A DNA stretch of 64,000 nt, from positions 3,340,001 through 3,404,000 of the forward strand of contig CP087965.1 in the NCBI GenBank assembly GCA_024703855.1, written 5' to 3'. Positions 28,177-36,742 of the stretch are shown in pieces. The notes beneath the pieces are model-generated. The model had not been told where the DNA came from. It searched no databases and saw nothing but the letters and a program-made list of their open reading frames with translations. Both the position numbers and the translations under genes were made by a program. Positions within the stretch are counted from its first letter, which is position 1. Every line of letters starts with the position of its first letter. Source of the DNA: Polaromonas sp. P2-4 (GTDB lineage: Bacteria > Pseudomonadota > Gammaproteobacteria > Burkholderiales > Burkholderiaceae_C).

Positions 28177-29125
28177 CTAAACAGCTTTCGGCTGCACCTC
28201 GCGGCGCTCGGCCGCCAACAGCCGGGTGGCGCTGATCACTTCACTTTGCGCTTGCGTGGGCACCATGTCGGCCCGCAGGCTCAGGCCCACCAGCTCTTCG
28301 GTGCCCGCCATGCTCACGGGCAAGGGCACCAGGGCTCCGCTGTCCAGGTCTGGCCGCACGGCACCCCAGGGCGAAAACCACAGCGCATCGCTTTGGCGGG
28401 GTGTAGCTGCGCGCAATCGAGACCGACAGGGTTTCCACCGTGCGCGCCAGGGGCCTTAGCCCGCGCGTCAGCAAAAAGCTGTCGGCGGTGTGGCGAATGG
28501 CCGTGCCTTGCATGGGCAAAATAACAGTGAAGCTGTGCAGATGGGCCAGCGGATTGGCTTGCAGGGCCGGGTCATGAAGCAAAGGATGGTTGGGGCGCAC
28601 GGCCAGCACCAGCGGGTCGGCGTAGAGGTGCTCAAACGTCAGGCCCAGCATGTGCGCGGGCTCGGCAAAGCGGCCAATCACCAGGTCCAGCTCGCGCTGG
28701 CGCAGCCGAGCCAGCAGCTCAGGGTTGGCCCCCGTGTGAATGCGCAGGCTGGTGCTCACGCTAGTCTGGTCCAGTTGCAGCAGCAGGGCGGGCATCAGCC
28801 ACGGGGCCACCGTGGGCAGCACGCCCAGCGTGACCACCGCACTGCCCTGACTGCGGCTTTGTGCCACGCTGGCCACCGCTTCGCGCAGCGCGCTGACGCT
28901 GGCACCGGCATGGCGCATAAAGGCCTCGCCTTCGCGCGTCAGCAGCGCGCCCTTGCGGCCGCGCTCAAACAGCCGCACCGCCAGCATGGCCTCCAGCTCC
29001 TTGAGCGTTTTGGAGACGGCAGGCTGAGTAATGGACAGCACGCCAGAGGCTTTTTGCAGGCTGCCGTGTTGCGCCACCGCCAGAAAGCACTGCAAATGGC
29101 GGAATTTGATGCGCTCATCAATCAT
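28177..29125 (-). CDS. pcaQ: LysR-type regulator PcaQ (one frameshift)
   Basis: About 315 aa. N-terminal LysR helix-turn-helix (FRHLQCFLAVAQHGSLQKASGVLSITQPAVSKTLKELEAML), then an effector domain (VVTLGVLPTVAPWLMPALLL). The frame breaks near 28395 (VSIARSYTP / SDALWFSPWGAVRPDL) and the C-terminus follows in another frame to 28177. It is divergent from pcaHG, and PcaQ activates protocatechuate genes in response to pathway intermediates. Convergent with the methyltransferase gene, 1 bp apart. Confidence 0.85.
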
Positions 29126-29144
29126 GATTGACTATGCCAAATGG

Positions 29145-29160
29145 TTATGGATAAACATAA
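29145..29160. promoter_or_regulatory. Candidate PcaQ operator in the pcaQ-pcaH intergenic region
   Basis: Inverted repeat TTATG-GATAAA-CATAA, 20 bp upstream of the pcaQ start. A second small repeat ACAT-TTA-ATGT follows nearby. LysR proteins usually bind such sites in the divergent promoter; the exact binding site is inferred. Confidence 0.5.
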
Positions 29161-29276
29161 AAAATGTCAATATACATAACATTTAATGTCTATTAAAGTG
29201 CCGCAAAGCCTGAAGTTGCGAATTCAGCGCATATCCCTAGCGTGCAACACCACACTGACGACCCACGGAGACTTTG

Positions 29277-29991
29277 ATGACAACCGACCTGCAAAACACC
29301 TATTTAAGTCCGCGCTGACTGGACCAGCCACTCGCCGCATATTTACCCCGGCTACAAATCGACGCTGCTGCGCGGCCCCAAGCAGCCGCTCGTGCCCATC
29401 AAACAGGCGCTCAGCCAGCTCACGGCCCCGGTCTACGGCACCGACCAGCTCGGCCCGCTTGACCATGACCTGACCAAAAACGCCGTCAAAAACGGCGAGC
29501 CGCTGGGCGAGCGCATCATCGTCACCGGCCGCGTGATGGACGAAGACGGCCGCCCCGTGAAGAGCACGCTGGTCGAGGTCTGGCAGGCCAACGCCGCCGG
29601 CCGCTATGTCCACAAGATGGACCAGCACAACGCACCGCTGGACCCCAACTTTCTGGGCGCCGGCCGCTGCATGACGGACGACCAAGGCCGCTACACCTTC
29701 ATGACCATCAAGCCCGGCGCCTACCCCTGGGGCAACCACCCCAACGCCTGGCGGCCCCAGCACATTCACTTCTCGCTGTTTGGCGACTACTTTGCCAGCC
29801 GCCTGGTGACGCAAATGTATTTTCCGGGCGACCCGCTGTTTGCCTACGACCCGATGTACCAGGGCGCACCCGCCGACTCTCGCGAACTGATGGTCGCCAA
29901 GTTCAGCCTCGACGTCACCCAGCCCGACTTTGCGCTGGGCTATGTGTTTGACATCGTGCTGCGCGGCCCCCAGGCCACGCGGCTTGAATAA
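29277..29991 (+). CDS. pcaH: Protocatechuate 3,4-dioxygenase beta subunit (frameshift near start)
   Basis: About 238 aa. Intradiol ring-cleavage subunit carrying the Fe(III) ligands: Tyr in AAGRYVHK, Tyr in KPGAYPWG and the HxH pair in PQHIHFSLFG. The ATG at 29277 has GGAG upstream and gives MTTDLQNTY; one or two indels at 29300-29312 break the frame before HIYPGYKSTLLRGPKQPLVPI. Converts protocatechuate to 3-carboxy-cis,cis-muconate with PcaG. 14 bp ahead of pcaG. Confidence 0.93.
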
Positions 29992-30005
29992 GCCGGGAGA
30001 CGATC

Positions 30006-30596
30006 ATGACCCAACTGAAACAAACCCCTTCGCAAACCGTCGGCCCCTTCTTTGCCTACGGCCTCACGCCCACGCAGTACGGCTACGACCTCAAAAGCCT
30101 GTTCACCCCGGTGCTGGCCCAGCCGCACGCGCAAGGCGAACACATCCGCATCACCGGCCAGGTGTTTGACGGCGCAGGCCAGCCCATCCTGGATGCGATT
30201 GTCGAGATCAGCCAGCCCGATGCCAGCGGTCAGCCCGTCACCTCGGTGGCTGACGCGGCCGCCAAAGGCTTCACCGGCTTTGGCCGTTGCGGCACCGGCA
30301 CCTTGCCGCAAAACCACTATCTGTTTGATACCGTGAAGCCAGGCATTGCGGCGCCCGGCCAGGCCCCGTTCATCAACGTCTGCGTGACCATGCGCGGCTT
30401 GCTGGTACACACCTTCACGCGGATTTATTTTGACGATGAAGCCGAGGCCAACAGCCGGGATGCCGTGCTGATCAGCGTGCCGGCCGAGCGCCGCGCTACG
30501 CTGATTGCCAAACGCGAGATGACCGGTGCGGGGACGGTGTACCGCTTTGATATTCACATGCAGGGTGAGAAGGAAACGGTGTTCTTTGACCTTTGA
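30006..30596 (+). CDS. pcaG: Protocatechuate 3,4-dioxygenase alpha subunit
   Basis: 196 aa, intact. Alpha subunits share the intradiol fold but lack the iron ligands: TPSQTVGPFFAYGL at the N-terminus, GQVFDGAGQPILDAIVEISQPDASG, FINVCVTMRGLLVHTFTRIYF in place of the HxH segment. Good ribosome site (GGGAG). Forms the structural partner of PcaH. The rest of the beta-ketoadipate pathway (pcaBDC etc.) is not in this window. Confidence 0.95.
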   Translation: MTQLKQTPSQTVGPFFAYGLTPTQYGYDLKSLFTPVLAQPHAQGEHIRITGQVFDGAGQPILDAIVEISQPDASGQPVTSVADAAAKGFTGFGRCGTGTLPQNHYLFDTVKPGIAAPGQAPFINVCVTMRGLLVHTFTRIYFDDEAEANSRDAVLISVPAERRATLIAKREMTGAGTVYRFDIHMQGEKETVFFDL

Positions 30597-30638
30597 TGGC
30601 GTCTCTCACAAGCAGCCGGGGTGCTAAGCGCTGGATTT

Positions 30639-30655
30639 GCTATTGAAATCATAGC
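30639..30655. repeat. 17-bp palindromic repeat (family C)
   Basis: GCTATTGAAATCATAGC, with the family flank (reverse strand TACGGGCGCC) on the right-hand side. Lies 42 bp after the pcaG stop. Confidence 0.85.
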
Positions 30656-30790
30656 TATTGGCGCCCGTATTTCCGGGGTCAAGCTGTTTTTTCCTGAGAA
30701 AATCGGAAACCGATCGCCGCTGCGGCAAGCGAGCGCGCCAAGAGGGGTGGGCGTGTTCGTGGGTTCTCTCTTTTGTTTAAGGTTGAAGCG

Positions 30791-31042
30791 TTAGAGGCAG
30801 TAGACGATGCCGTAAGCAACGCCCATGGCGGCGACGACAAAGGTGACGGGCAGCAGGAAGCTGAACTGGCCGAACCATCGTTGCTTGTCAGCATGAAGCT
30901 CGACGGGCAAATCGTCGTCAGCCAGCATTGATGGATCCGTGTCGACCTGTTCACCGCCGCTCTTTGTGCGTAGGCATGTCGCGCAGGCGCGTCCTTGACT
31001 GCAGTCGTGCGTGCGGGGCGGGCGAGATTTCGAGCGGTTCAT
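30791..31042 (-). CDS. Small Cys-motif membrane protein, accessory gene
   Basis: 83 aa from MNRSKSRPPRTH. N-terminal motif DCSQGRACATC (CxQGRxCxxC), which I associate with small phage/plasmid hypotheticals, then an acidic linker and one C-terminal membrane span (FLLPVTFVVAAMGVAYGIVYCL). GAAGG ribosome site. Its start overlaps the stop of the 43-aa gene upstream by ATGA. Function unknown. Confidence 0.65.
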   Translation of the reverse strand: MNRSKSRPPRTHDCSQGRACATCLRTKSGGEQVDTDPSMLADDDLPVELHADKQRWFGQFSFLLPVTFVVAAMGVAYGIVYCL

Positions 31043-31170
31043 GGTGAAGCCTTCGCCAGCCACGTCGTGCAAACCTGCTCACCGTCAGGCGTCCAGCGGT
31101 GCTCACTGTTCGGCTCGCGTGTTTCGTTGCACGCGCCAAGCCAGCCCAGGAGCTGACGGGACTCAGTCAT
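31039..31170 (-). CDS. 43-aa accessory microprotein
   Basis: Reads MTESRQLLGWLGACNETREP... to ...VCTTWLAKASP, preceded by a GAGGGGG ribosome site. Its start overlaps the stop of the upstream gene (ATGA) and its stop overlaps the next start (ATGA). The tight coupling on both sides is the main evidence that it is real. Two Cys and three Trp; no family recognised. Too short for ordinary gene callers. Confidence 0.55.
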   Translation of the reverse strand: MTESRQLLGWLGACNETREPNSEHRWTPDGEQVCTTWLAKASP

Positions 31171-31444
31171 GCGGCCCCCTCAGATGGCGGGTCCTCAATC
31201 GCCGGCAGCTTGGAAATCTGTTCGTTGATCGGCTCGATCTTTGCGGTGAACTCGGTGTCAATGGTCTGCTTCGATTTTTCGCACGCAGGGAGCTTTGCTG
31301 CCGTTGAATTAAAGCCCTCTGGTACGGTAGGGGGACCTCGCATGGTTCGATCAGGGTTTGATATTCACTGCCCACGCCATCGGTTGAATACATCGGGTCG
31401 CGCCCTGGTTCGTCCGTTTTTTTCGGCACCGTTATCTCCCCCAT
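31167..31444 (-). CDS. Accessory small protein (probable frameshift)
   Basis: The C-terminal half reads KLPACEKSKQTIDTEFTAKI...ISKLPAIEDPPSEGAA and stops in an ATGA overlap with the next gene. It can start at an ATG at 31343 (58 aa, MRGPPTVPEGFNSTAAKLPACEK), or, if one indel is assumed near 31290, at 31444 (MGEITVPKKTDEPGRDPMYS), giving about 92 aa. Both lack a clear ribosome site; the second has better coding look upstream. Function unknown. Confidence 0.45.
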
Positions 31445-31775
31445 GTTTCTGACTTATGGGTAAATCACTGGCTGGGGTGGGGTCATCCGGTTCGGGGGTC
31501 AATAACTTCCTGATCTCGCTCTGCGCCGAATCCACGACGAAGTCGGCATCCGGGTTGTAGATCGGGGGCAGGTAGCGGAAGGGGTCGTCCTTGATAGGGA
31601 CGGACTGGGCCAAAACCGGCGGATCGGGGGGGCCAGTTGGCTCTGGCCGTGCCACTGGACGGCGGGGCACACGCCGCACACGTCTGGACAGATACCTCGA
31701 ATCAACGGAGGCGCCGGGCGCTGGCACCGGTGGCTGCTGCGTCTGTGTCGATATCACGGTCTTGCTGCGTTTCAT
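31365..31775 (-). CDS. Accessory hypothetical protein, Pro-rich
   Basis: 136 aa starting MKRSKTVISTQTQQPPVP, preceded by a strong ribosome site (AGGAGG, 8 bp). Pro/Arg-rich N-terminal half, then an acidic segment (DDPFRYLPPIYNPDADFVVDSAQSEIRKLLTPEPDDP). The last 25 residues overlap the next gene in another frame. First gene of a four-gene minus-strand stack with overlapping starts and stops. No family recognised. Confidence 0.55.
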   Translation of the reverse strand: MKRSKTVISTQTQQPPVPAPGASVDSRYLSRRVRRVPRRPVARPEPTGPPDPPVLAQSVPIKDDPFRYLPPIYNPDADFVVDSAQSEIRKLLTPEPDDPTPASDLPISQKHGGDNGAEKNGRTRARPDVFNRWRGQ

Positions 31776-32223
31776 GGTTTGACCCTCCTGGTTACGGTCG
31801 GCGCGCGACCCCGCACTGGCAGGAATTCATCGTCGGCCGCTGCATACAGTTGAATACAAATGTTTTGGCTATCGCTGCTTCTTTGGCTTTAGGAAGTTAT
31901 ACCGCGTCAGCACACAGCCGGGAATCCATAGAAGTGGGGAGGCCGTTCATCCGGGGCCGCCTGACGGTGGTGGGCGAAAACTACGACCCAATCAAGGTAT
32001 TTTCCCGGCGCAAACGCCTAATTTCATTTATACGCGGGGCACAAAAAATTGCATCTTTCCGGTAACAAAACGTTTGCATCTATTTGTATCTCATGTGCTG
32101 TGACGTAATAATGCATGCGCATTGCGCGCAGCGTTTCTCGCTAAACCCGTAGACGACCAGGCCGGGTCTCGCCCTGGCGGGGAAGCATCTTTCATTCAGC
32201 CGTCAGTCCCAACAGGAGAAGCT
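31776..32223. other. Intergenic region between accessory stack and GST gene
   Basis: 448 bp with markedly lower GC than its surroundings from 31840 to 32100. It must carry the outward promoters of the accessory stack and of the GST gene. I see no convincing gene; the plus-strand open frame through it starts inside the accessory gene and has no ribosome site. Confidence 0.5.
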
Positions 32224-32862
32224 GTGCAACTCATCGGAATGCTCGATTCGCCCTACGTCCGCCGCGTGGCGATCTCTCTGCAACTTCTCGACCTGCGCTT
32301 CGAGCACCGGCCCATCTCCGTCTTCAGCACCTTCGCGCAGTTTCAGCAGATCAATCCCGTCGTTAAAGCGCCATCGCTCATCTGCGACGATGGTGAAGTC
32401 CTGATGGATTCAACGCTGATCCTTGAGTACGCCGAAGCGCTCGCTGGCCCGCGCAAGAGGCTGGTGCCCGGCGGCATTGCGCAGCGTCAGCACACTCTTC
32501 GTGTCATCGGGCTCGCCCTGGCCGCGTGCGAGAAGAGCGTCCAGATCGTCTACGAAAGGAACCTGCGGCCGACCGAGAAACTGCATGAACCCTGGGTAGC
32601 GCGTGTGACGGGTCAGCTCCTGGCTGCCTACGGGGCGCTCGAGTCGGAGCTTCGTCTTAGGCCGCTTGCCGTTACCAGCGCCACAATCAACCAAGCCGGG
32701 GTCAGCACTGCCGTTGCGTGGCACTTCACGCAAATGATGCTTCCCGAGGTTGTCAATGCCGCGGACTACCCGGCATTGCGCGAGTTTTCATCCCAGGCGG
32801 AGTTGCTGCCCGAGTTCAGAGCCGCACCCCATGGGGCCAGCACTTATTGCCATGACCGCTAA
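32224..32862 (+). CDS. Glutathione S-transferase family protein
   Basis: 212 aa from a GTG at 32224 with AGGAGA five bases upstream. Thioredoxin-like N-terminal domain (VQLIGMLDSPYVRRVAISLQLLDLRFEHRPISVF, then NPVVKAPSLICDDGEVLMDSTLILEYAEAL with the cis-Pro and the glutathione-binding Asp-Ser), then a helical C-terminal domain. Substrate unknown. Intact. Confidence 0.88.
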   Translation: MQLIGMLDSPYVRRVAISLQLLDLRFEHRPISVFSTFAQFQQINPVVKAPSLICDDGEVLMDSTLILEYAEALAGPRKRLVPGGIAQRQHTLRVIGLALAACEKSVQIVYERNLRPTEKLHEPWVARVTGQLLAAYGALESELRLRPLAVTSATINQAGVSTAVAWHFTQMMLPEVVNAADYPALREFSSQAELLPEFRAAPHGASTYCHDR

Positions 32863-33127
32863 CCCGGTTGACCGGGACTTCCGGGAAGGCCGGCAACGGT
32901 AGACGATAGATGTTCCCTGGCGCACTTTCTCCACTTCCTCTTTAGGGGGCAGTTCTCAGTACGGGTCGCTGCCCGATAGACAATTCCAACCAGCCGACGC
33001 GGGGGCGGTGCCGATGGGGCGCGGTGCCTGCGGGGGCCTGATGGGTGTGCACTTGAATCGCACTGGCGGTCGGAGTATCGTGTTTTTTCACCCCAATTTT
33101 GCAACCTCGCCACTCAAGGAGACAGTC

Positions 33128-33787
33128 ATGCACCCACGTATGAAACTCGCTCTTTTGGTCTCGGTCGTCGCAGCGCTGGGCGCCTGCGCGTCAATGTCCT
33201 CGATGTCGCAGAATCCGATGAGCTTTTTGTGACCAGTGCCAACCCAGGCAAGGGTGCCGATTTCGGCGGTCTTGCCGGTGCCGATGCCTATTGCCAGAAG
33301 CTCGCCACCTCGGCCAATGCCGGTCGCAAGAACTGGCGCGCCTACCTCAGCACCACGGCCAGCGGCCCAACCGCCGCCGTTAACGCGCGACCGCATCGGC
33401 CGCGGCCCATGGCAAAACGCCAAGGGCATGGTGGTGGCGGCCAATGTGGATGAACTGCATGGCGCCAACAAGCTGAGCAAGCAGACTGCCCTGACCGAAA
33501 AAGGTGAGGTCATCAGCGGCCGCGGCGACCCGGTCAATATGCACGACATCCTGACCGGCTCCACGCCGGACGGCCGCTCCTCACCGACCGCCGGCGACAC
33601 GACTTGCAGCAACTGGACCGAAAGCGGCGCCGGCTCGGCCATCGTCGGCCATCACGACCGCACCGGCCTGGACGAGTCCGCACCGGCCAAGTCCTGGAAC
33701 GCCTCCCACGCCACGCGTGGCTGCGGCATGGACGCGCTCAAGGCCACCGGCGGCAGCGGGCTGCTTTACTGTTTTGCCGCGAATTGA
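33128..33787 (+). CDS. DUF1554-like secreted lipoprotein (two frameshifts)
   Basis: About 219 aa. Strong ribosome site AAGGAG, lipobox in VVAALGACAS. After an indel at about 33228 (AGCTTTTTGTGACC, one T short) it continues VTSANPGKGADFGGLAGADAYCQKLATSANAGRKNWRAYLST, the typical DUF1554/C-type-lectin-like start. A second indel near 33390 precedes RIGRGPWQNAKGMVVAANVDELHG, and the C-terminus has TCSNWTESG and GSGLLYCFAAN. Extracytoplasmic; ligand unknown. Confidence 0.8.
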
Positions 33788-33811
33788 GCGGTAGCGCAGG
33801 GGGTGCGGGTT

Positions 33812-33828
33812 GCTATTTAAATGATAGC
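33812..33828. repeat. 17-bp palindromic repeat (family C)
   Basis: GCTATTTAAATGATAGC, followed by TTCTCGCGCCCGTAC, the reverse of the family flank. Between the lipoprotein gene and the ABC permease gene, which converge on it. Confidence 0.85.
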
Positions 33829-33902
33829 TTCTCGCGCCCGTACCAATTGGGCTGCGGCACGATTTTTCTTAAGAATGTCAGCGCAAGTCGCCGCCGACCG
33901 CC

Positions 33903-34757
33903 TCAACTCCGAAAGCGCCTGCGCGTCAGCGCCAGCGCGACCCAGAAAGCCAGCACGGTGTAGATCACCAGCACCAGGCCGTGCCGCAGCGGCGCCTGCG
34001 GCCACTGGTCCATGAACAGCGGGCGGATGATCTCAACCGCGTTGGTCAGCGGCAGCCAGTCGGAAATAAGGCGAACCACCGTCGGCAACTGTTCACGCGG
34101 GAAAAACACACCGCTCAGAAACATCATGGGCGTCAGCACCAGCGTGAAGTAGTAGGTGAAAAAATCGTAACCCTTGGCCAGCGCGTTGAAGATCAGCGCG
34201 ATGCAGGAAAACATCATGCCGACCAGCAGCAAAATCGGCCAGGCCAGCAGCAGCTTGGGGCTGTGGCTGATGCCCAGGGCCAGCATCACGCCCAGGATGG
34301 CCGTCACGGTAAACAGCGCCTTGAACGCCGCCCACAGCATCTCGGCCAGCAGCACGCTGTCCAGGCTCACGGGCGCGTTCATGATGCCGTCCCAGGTTTT
34401 TGCACATGCATGCGCTGAAAACGCCGAATACAAGGCCTCGAAGGAAGCGGCATTCATCGCGCTCATGCAAATCGAGCCGCTGGCCAGAAACAGGATGTAG
34501 GGGATTTTGGCCGCCGCGCTGCCACCGGCAACAACACCGCCTGCGCTGACCTCGCCCACCAGCGCACCCATGCCGTAACCAAAGGCCACCAGCCACATCA
34601 GCGGCTCGACGATATTGCCGACCAAGCTGGGAATGGCCAGCTTGCGCCAGACCAGCAGGTTGCGCATGAACACCGGCCACCAGCGGCCAGACAAATCGGG
34701 GCTGCGCCAAATGGATTGCGCCTTTGCGCTTGCGGTCGCGTGATGATTTGCCATCAT
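33903..34757 (-). CDS. ABC-2 type permease (NodJ-like)
   Basis: 284 aa with six hydrophobic segments (SLVGNIVEPLMWLVAFGYGMGALVG, YILFLASGSICMSAMNAASF, ALFTVTAILGVMLALGI, LLLAWPILLLVGMMFSCIALIFNAL, YYFTLVLTPMMFLSGVFFPREQLP, HGLVLVIYTVLAFWVALAL). The FLSGVFFP signature is characteristic of ABC-2 exporters. Its start overlaps the stop of the ATP-binding gene by 4 bp, so the two form one exporter. Substrate not evident. Confidence 0.9.
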   Translation of the reverse strand: MMANHHATASAKAQSIWRSPDLSGRWWPVFMRNLLVWRKLAIPSLVGNIVEPLMWLVAFGYGMGALVGEVSAGGVVAGGSAAAKIPYILFLASGSICMSAMNAASFEALYSAFSAHACAKTWDGIMNAPVSLDSVLLAEMLWAAFKALFTVTAILGVMLALGISHSPKLLLAWPILLLVGMMFSCIALIFNALAKGYDFFTYYFTLVLTPMMFLSGVFFPREQLPTVVRLISDWLPLTNAVEIIRPLFMDQWPQAPLRHGLVLVIYTVLAFWVALALTRRRFRS

Positions 34758-35707
34758 GCATCCTCCCTGATCTGACGGCCAGTCAGTTTGAGAAACAGGT
34801 CTTCCAGGTTGGCGGGGCGGTGCAGCGTGCGCAAGTCGCCATACGATGCCAGCCGGTCCAAGAGCGGGCGCGCGTCTTGTGTGTAGAAAAACACGGTTTC
34901 ACCGCTGACCTCCACGCGCGCAGCCAGCGCCCGCAGACCCGCGTGCTCGGCGGATACGGCCATGGCCAGCGCACCCACGCCATACACCTCCACCACGTCA
35001 GGTTCGAGATGCTCGGCGATCAGCGCCTTGGGCCGGCCTTCGGCGATTTTTTTGCCGTGGTCCAGCACCAAGAGGCGCGAGCACAGGCGCTCGGCCTCGT
35101 CCATGAAATGGGTCGTCAGCAAGATCGACTTGCCCTGCTGCAGCAGCAACTGCAGGCGCTCCCACATCAGGTGGCGTGCCTGCGGGTCCAGCCCGGTGGT
35201 GGGTTCGTCGAGCAGCAGCAGCTGCGGGTCATTGACCAGTGCCCGCGCCAGGCTCAGGCGCCGCCGCATGCCGCCCGACAACTCGCCAGGCCTGCTGTTC
35301 GCCTTGTGCGACAGCGAGGCAAATTCCAGCAGCCCCGGCACGCGGGCGCGCACCTGCGCCGCCTTCATGCCGAAATAGCGGCCATAGACCTGCAGGTTTT
35401 CGGCGCAGCTGAAGTCCGGATCCAGCGTGTCGAACTGGGTGACCACGCCGAGTTTGGCCTTGATCGCCAGCGCGTCTTCCGGCATGCGCCGCCCGGCATC
35501 TTCGCCGTTCAGATGGAAGGAGATGTCACCCGCGTCGGGCACCGTCAGGCCCAGGCACATGCGGATGGTGGTGGTTTTGCCGGCACCGTTGGGGCCGATG
35601 ACGCCCAGGCATTCACCGGGGGCAATGTCGAATGACAGGTCATTGACCACCACGGCGCTGCCGTAGCGTTTGGTCAGGCCTTTGACGTCAACAAGAGGGT
35701 GGCTCAT
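34754..35707 (-). CDS. ABC exporter ATP-binding protein (NodI-like)
   Basis: 317 aa. Walker [12 protein letters not shown]-loop TQFD, signature LSGGMRRRL, Walker B LLLLDEPTTGLD, switch His TTHFMDEAE, then a roughly 80-residue C-terminal extension (VSGETVFFYTQDARPLLDRL...LEDLFLKLTGRQIRED) as in drug/lipooligosaccharide exporters. Partner of the overlapping ABC-2 permease. Intact. Confidence 0.93.
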   Translation of the reverse strand: MSHPLVDVKGLTKRYGSAVVVNDLSFDIAPGECLGVIGPNGAGKTTTIRMCLGLTVPDAGDISFHLNGEDAGRRMPEDALAIKAKLGVVTQFDTLDPDFSCAENLQVYGRYFGMKAAQVRARVPGLLEFASLSHKANSRPGELSGGMRRRLSLARALVNDPQLLLLDEPTTGLDPQARHLMWERLQLLLQQGKSILLTTHFMDEAERLCSRLLVLDHGKKIAEGRPKALIAEHLEPDVVEVYGVGALAMAVSAEHAGLRALAARVEVSGETVFFYTQDARPLLDRLASYGDLRTLHRPANLEDLFLKLTGRQIREDA

Positions 35708-35736
35708 GCGGCTATTGTTGCCTATCCCCGGCCAGC

Positions 35737-36570
35737 TCAGGCATCTTCGCCGTAGTCATGGTCGGGGTGGTTCACCACATCGAGCTTCCAGTAACCCCGG
35801 CCCACAATCTGGCTGGGGCTTGCGCCCAGTTCATCGATCAGCAGGCGGCGAATGCGGCGCATCGCGGCGGCTTCGCAGGCCAGGTAAATTCGGGCCTCGG
35901 GAGGCACGGTCTGCAGGGCGCGCAGCGCGTTTTCCAGCGGCAGGCCCGCCGCCCGGTTGTTGCCGCCGCGTGCCAGCCACTGCACATCCAGCTGCGCTGC
36001 GCTTTGGAGGGGGCGCTCTTCGGCGGCATCAATGACTTCCAGCAGCACCTGCACGCTGGCACTGGCGGGCAGGGCGGCCAGAATGGTTTCCACCGCCGGC
36101 AGCGCGCTGTCGTCGGCAATCAGCAGGTGCTGTGCGGCGCTGGTGTCGAGCGGGTAGCCGGGGCCGGGACCCATCAAAAACAGCACCTGGCCGACCTGCG
36201 CCTGAGTCGCCCAGGTTGATGCCGGGCCTTCGCCGTGCAACACAAAATCGACGTCGACTTCCAGCGTCTCAGGCCGCACCGCCAGCGGCGTGTAGGTGCG
36301 CATGGACACCGGGCGCGGGCCGTCGGGCAAAGGCCGGGTCGGTTCAAGCTGGCCGGGTTCCGGGAATATCAGCTTGAGGTAGCTTGCCGGCGCGGTCGGC
36401 TCAAAGCCTTCGAGCTCCTGTCCCCTCAGCGTGATGCGGCGCATCGCCGGGCTCAAGACCTGGATGCGGATGACTTCAACGCGCCGTGGCGGCCGGCGCT
36501 TGCGCGCAGGCGCGGGGCTGGAGGCATCCAGGGGAATCGTTGGGGTGTTGGCGGCAGCTGGGTTGGTCAC
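35737..36570 (-). CDS. Siderophore-interacting FAD-binding protein (ferric-siderophore reductase)
   Basis: 277 aa. FAD-binding beta-barrel (RRVEVIRIQVLSPAMRRITLRG, RTYTPLAVRPETLEVDVDFVLHGEGPASTWATQAQVG) and the C-terminal SIP domain (LLIADDSALPAVETILAALP, ending RGYWKLDVVNHPDHDYGEDA). This family releases iron from ferric siderophores in the cytoplasm. Start codon is GTG at 36570. A Fur box lies 30 bp upstream. Intact. Confidence 0.92.
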   Translation of the reverse strand: MTNPAAANTPTIPLDASSPAPARKRRPPRRVEVIRIQVLSPAMRRITLRGQELEGFEPTAPASYLKLIFPEPGQLEPTRPLPDGPRPVSMRTYTPLAVRPETLEVDVDFVLHGEGPASTWATQAQVGQVLFLMGPGPGYPLDTSAAQHLLIADDSALPAVETILAALPASASVQVLLEVIDAAEERPLQSAAQLDVQWLARGGNNRAAGLPLENALRALQTVPPEARIYLACEAAAMRRIRRLLIDELGASPSQIVGRGYWKLDVVNHPDHDYGEDA

Positions 36571-36599
36571 AAAGGGCTTTCTGGAGACGGCTGTTTTAA

Positions 36600-36620
36600 A
36601 TGAGAATGATTGTCATCCAT
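36600..36620. promoter_or_regulatory. Fur box upstream of the siderophore-interacting protein gene
   Basis: TGAGAATGATTGTCATCC closely matches the 19-bp Fur consensus (GATAATGATAATCATTATC) with its 7-1-7 symmetry. Its position just ahead of the gene predicts iron-dependent repression. Confidence 0.8.
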
Positions 36621-36742
36621 GGGGCGTACACCAGTGGTCAGTAGGGGTAAGAGACGGACCTTACCGGACCTTGCGTGACGGCCTGATGTTAGGCCGGGTG
36701 AAGTAAAGTGGCTGCTTGACTCTTTCACTCCCTCCATACCTC

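Noticed and set aside
31637..32065. 142-codon plus-strand frame between the accessory stack and the GST gene
   Set aside because: Overlaps the better supported 136-codon minus-strand gene, has no ribosome site and no recognisable domain.
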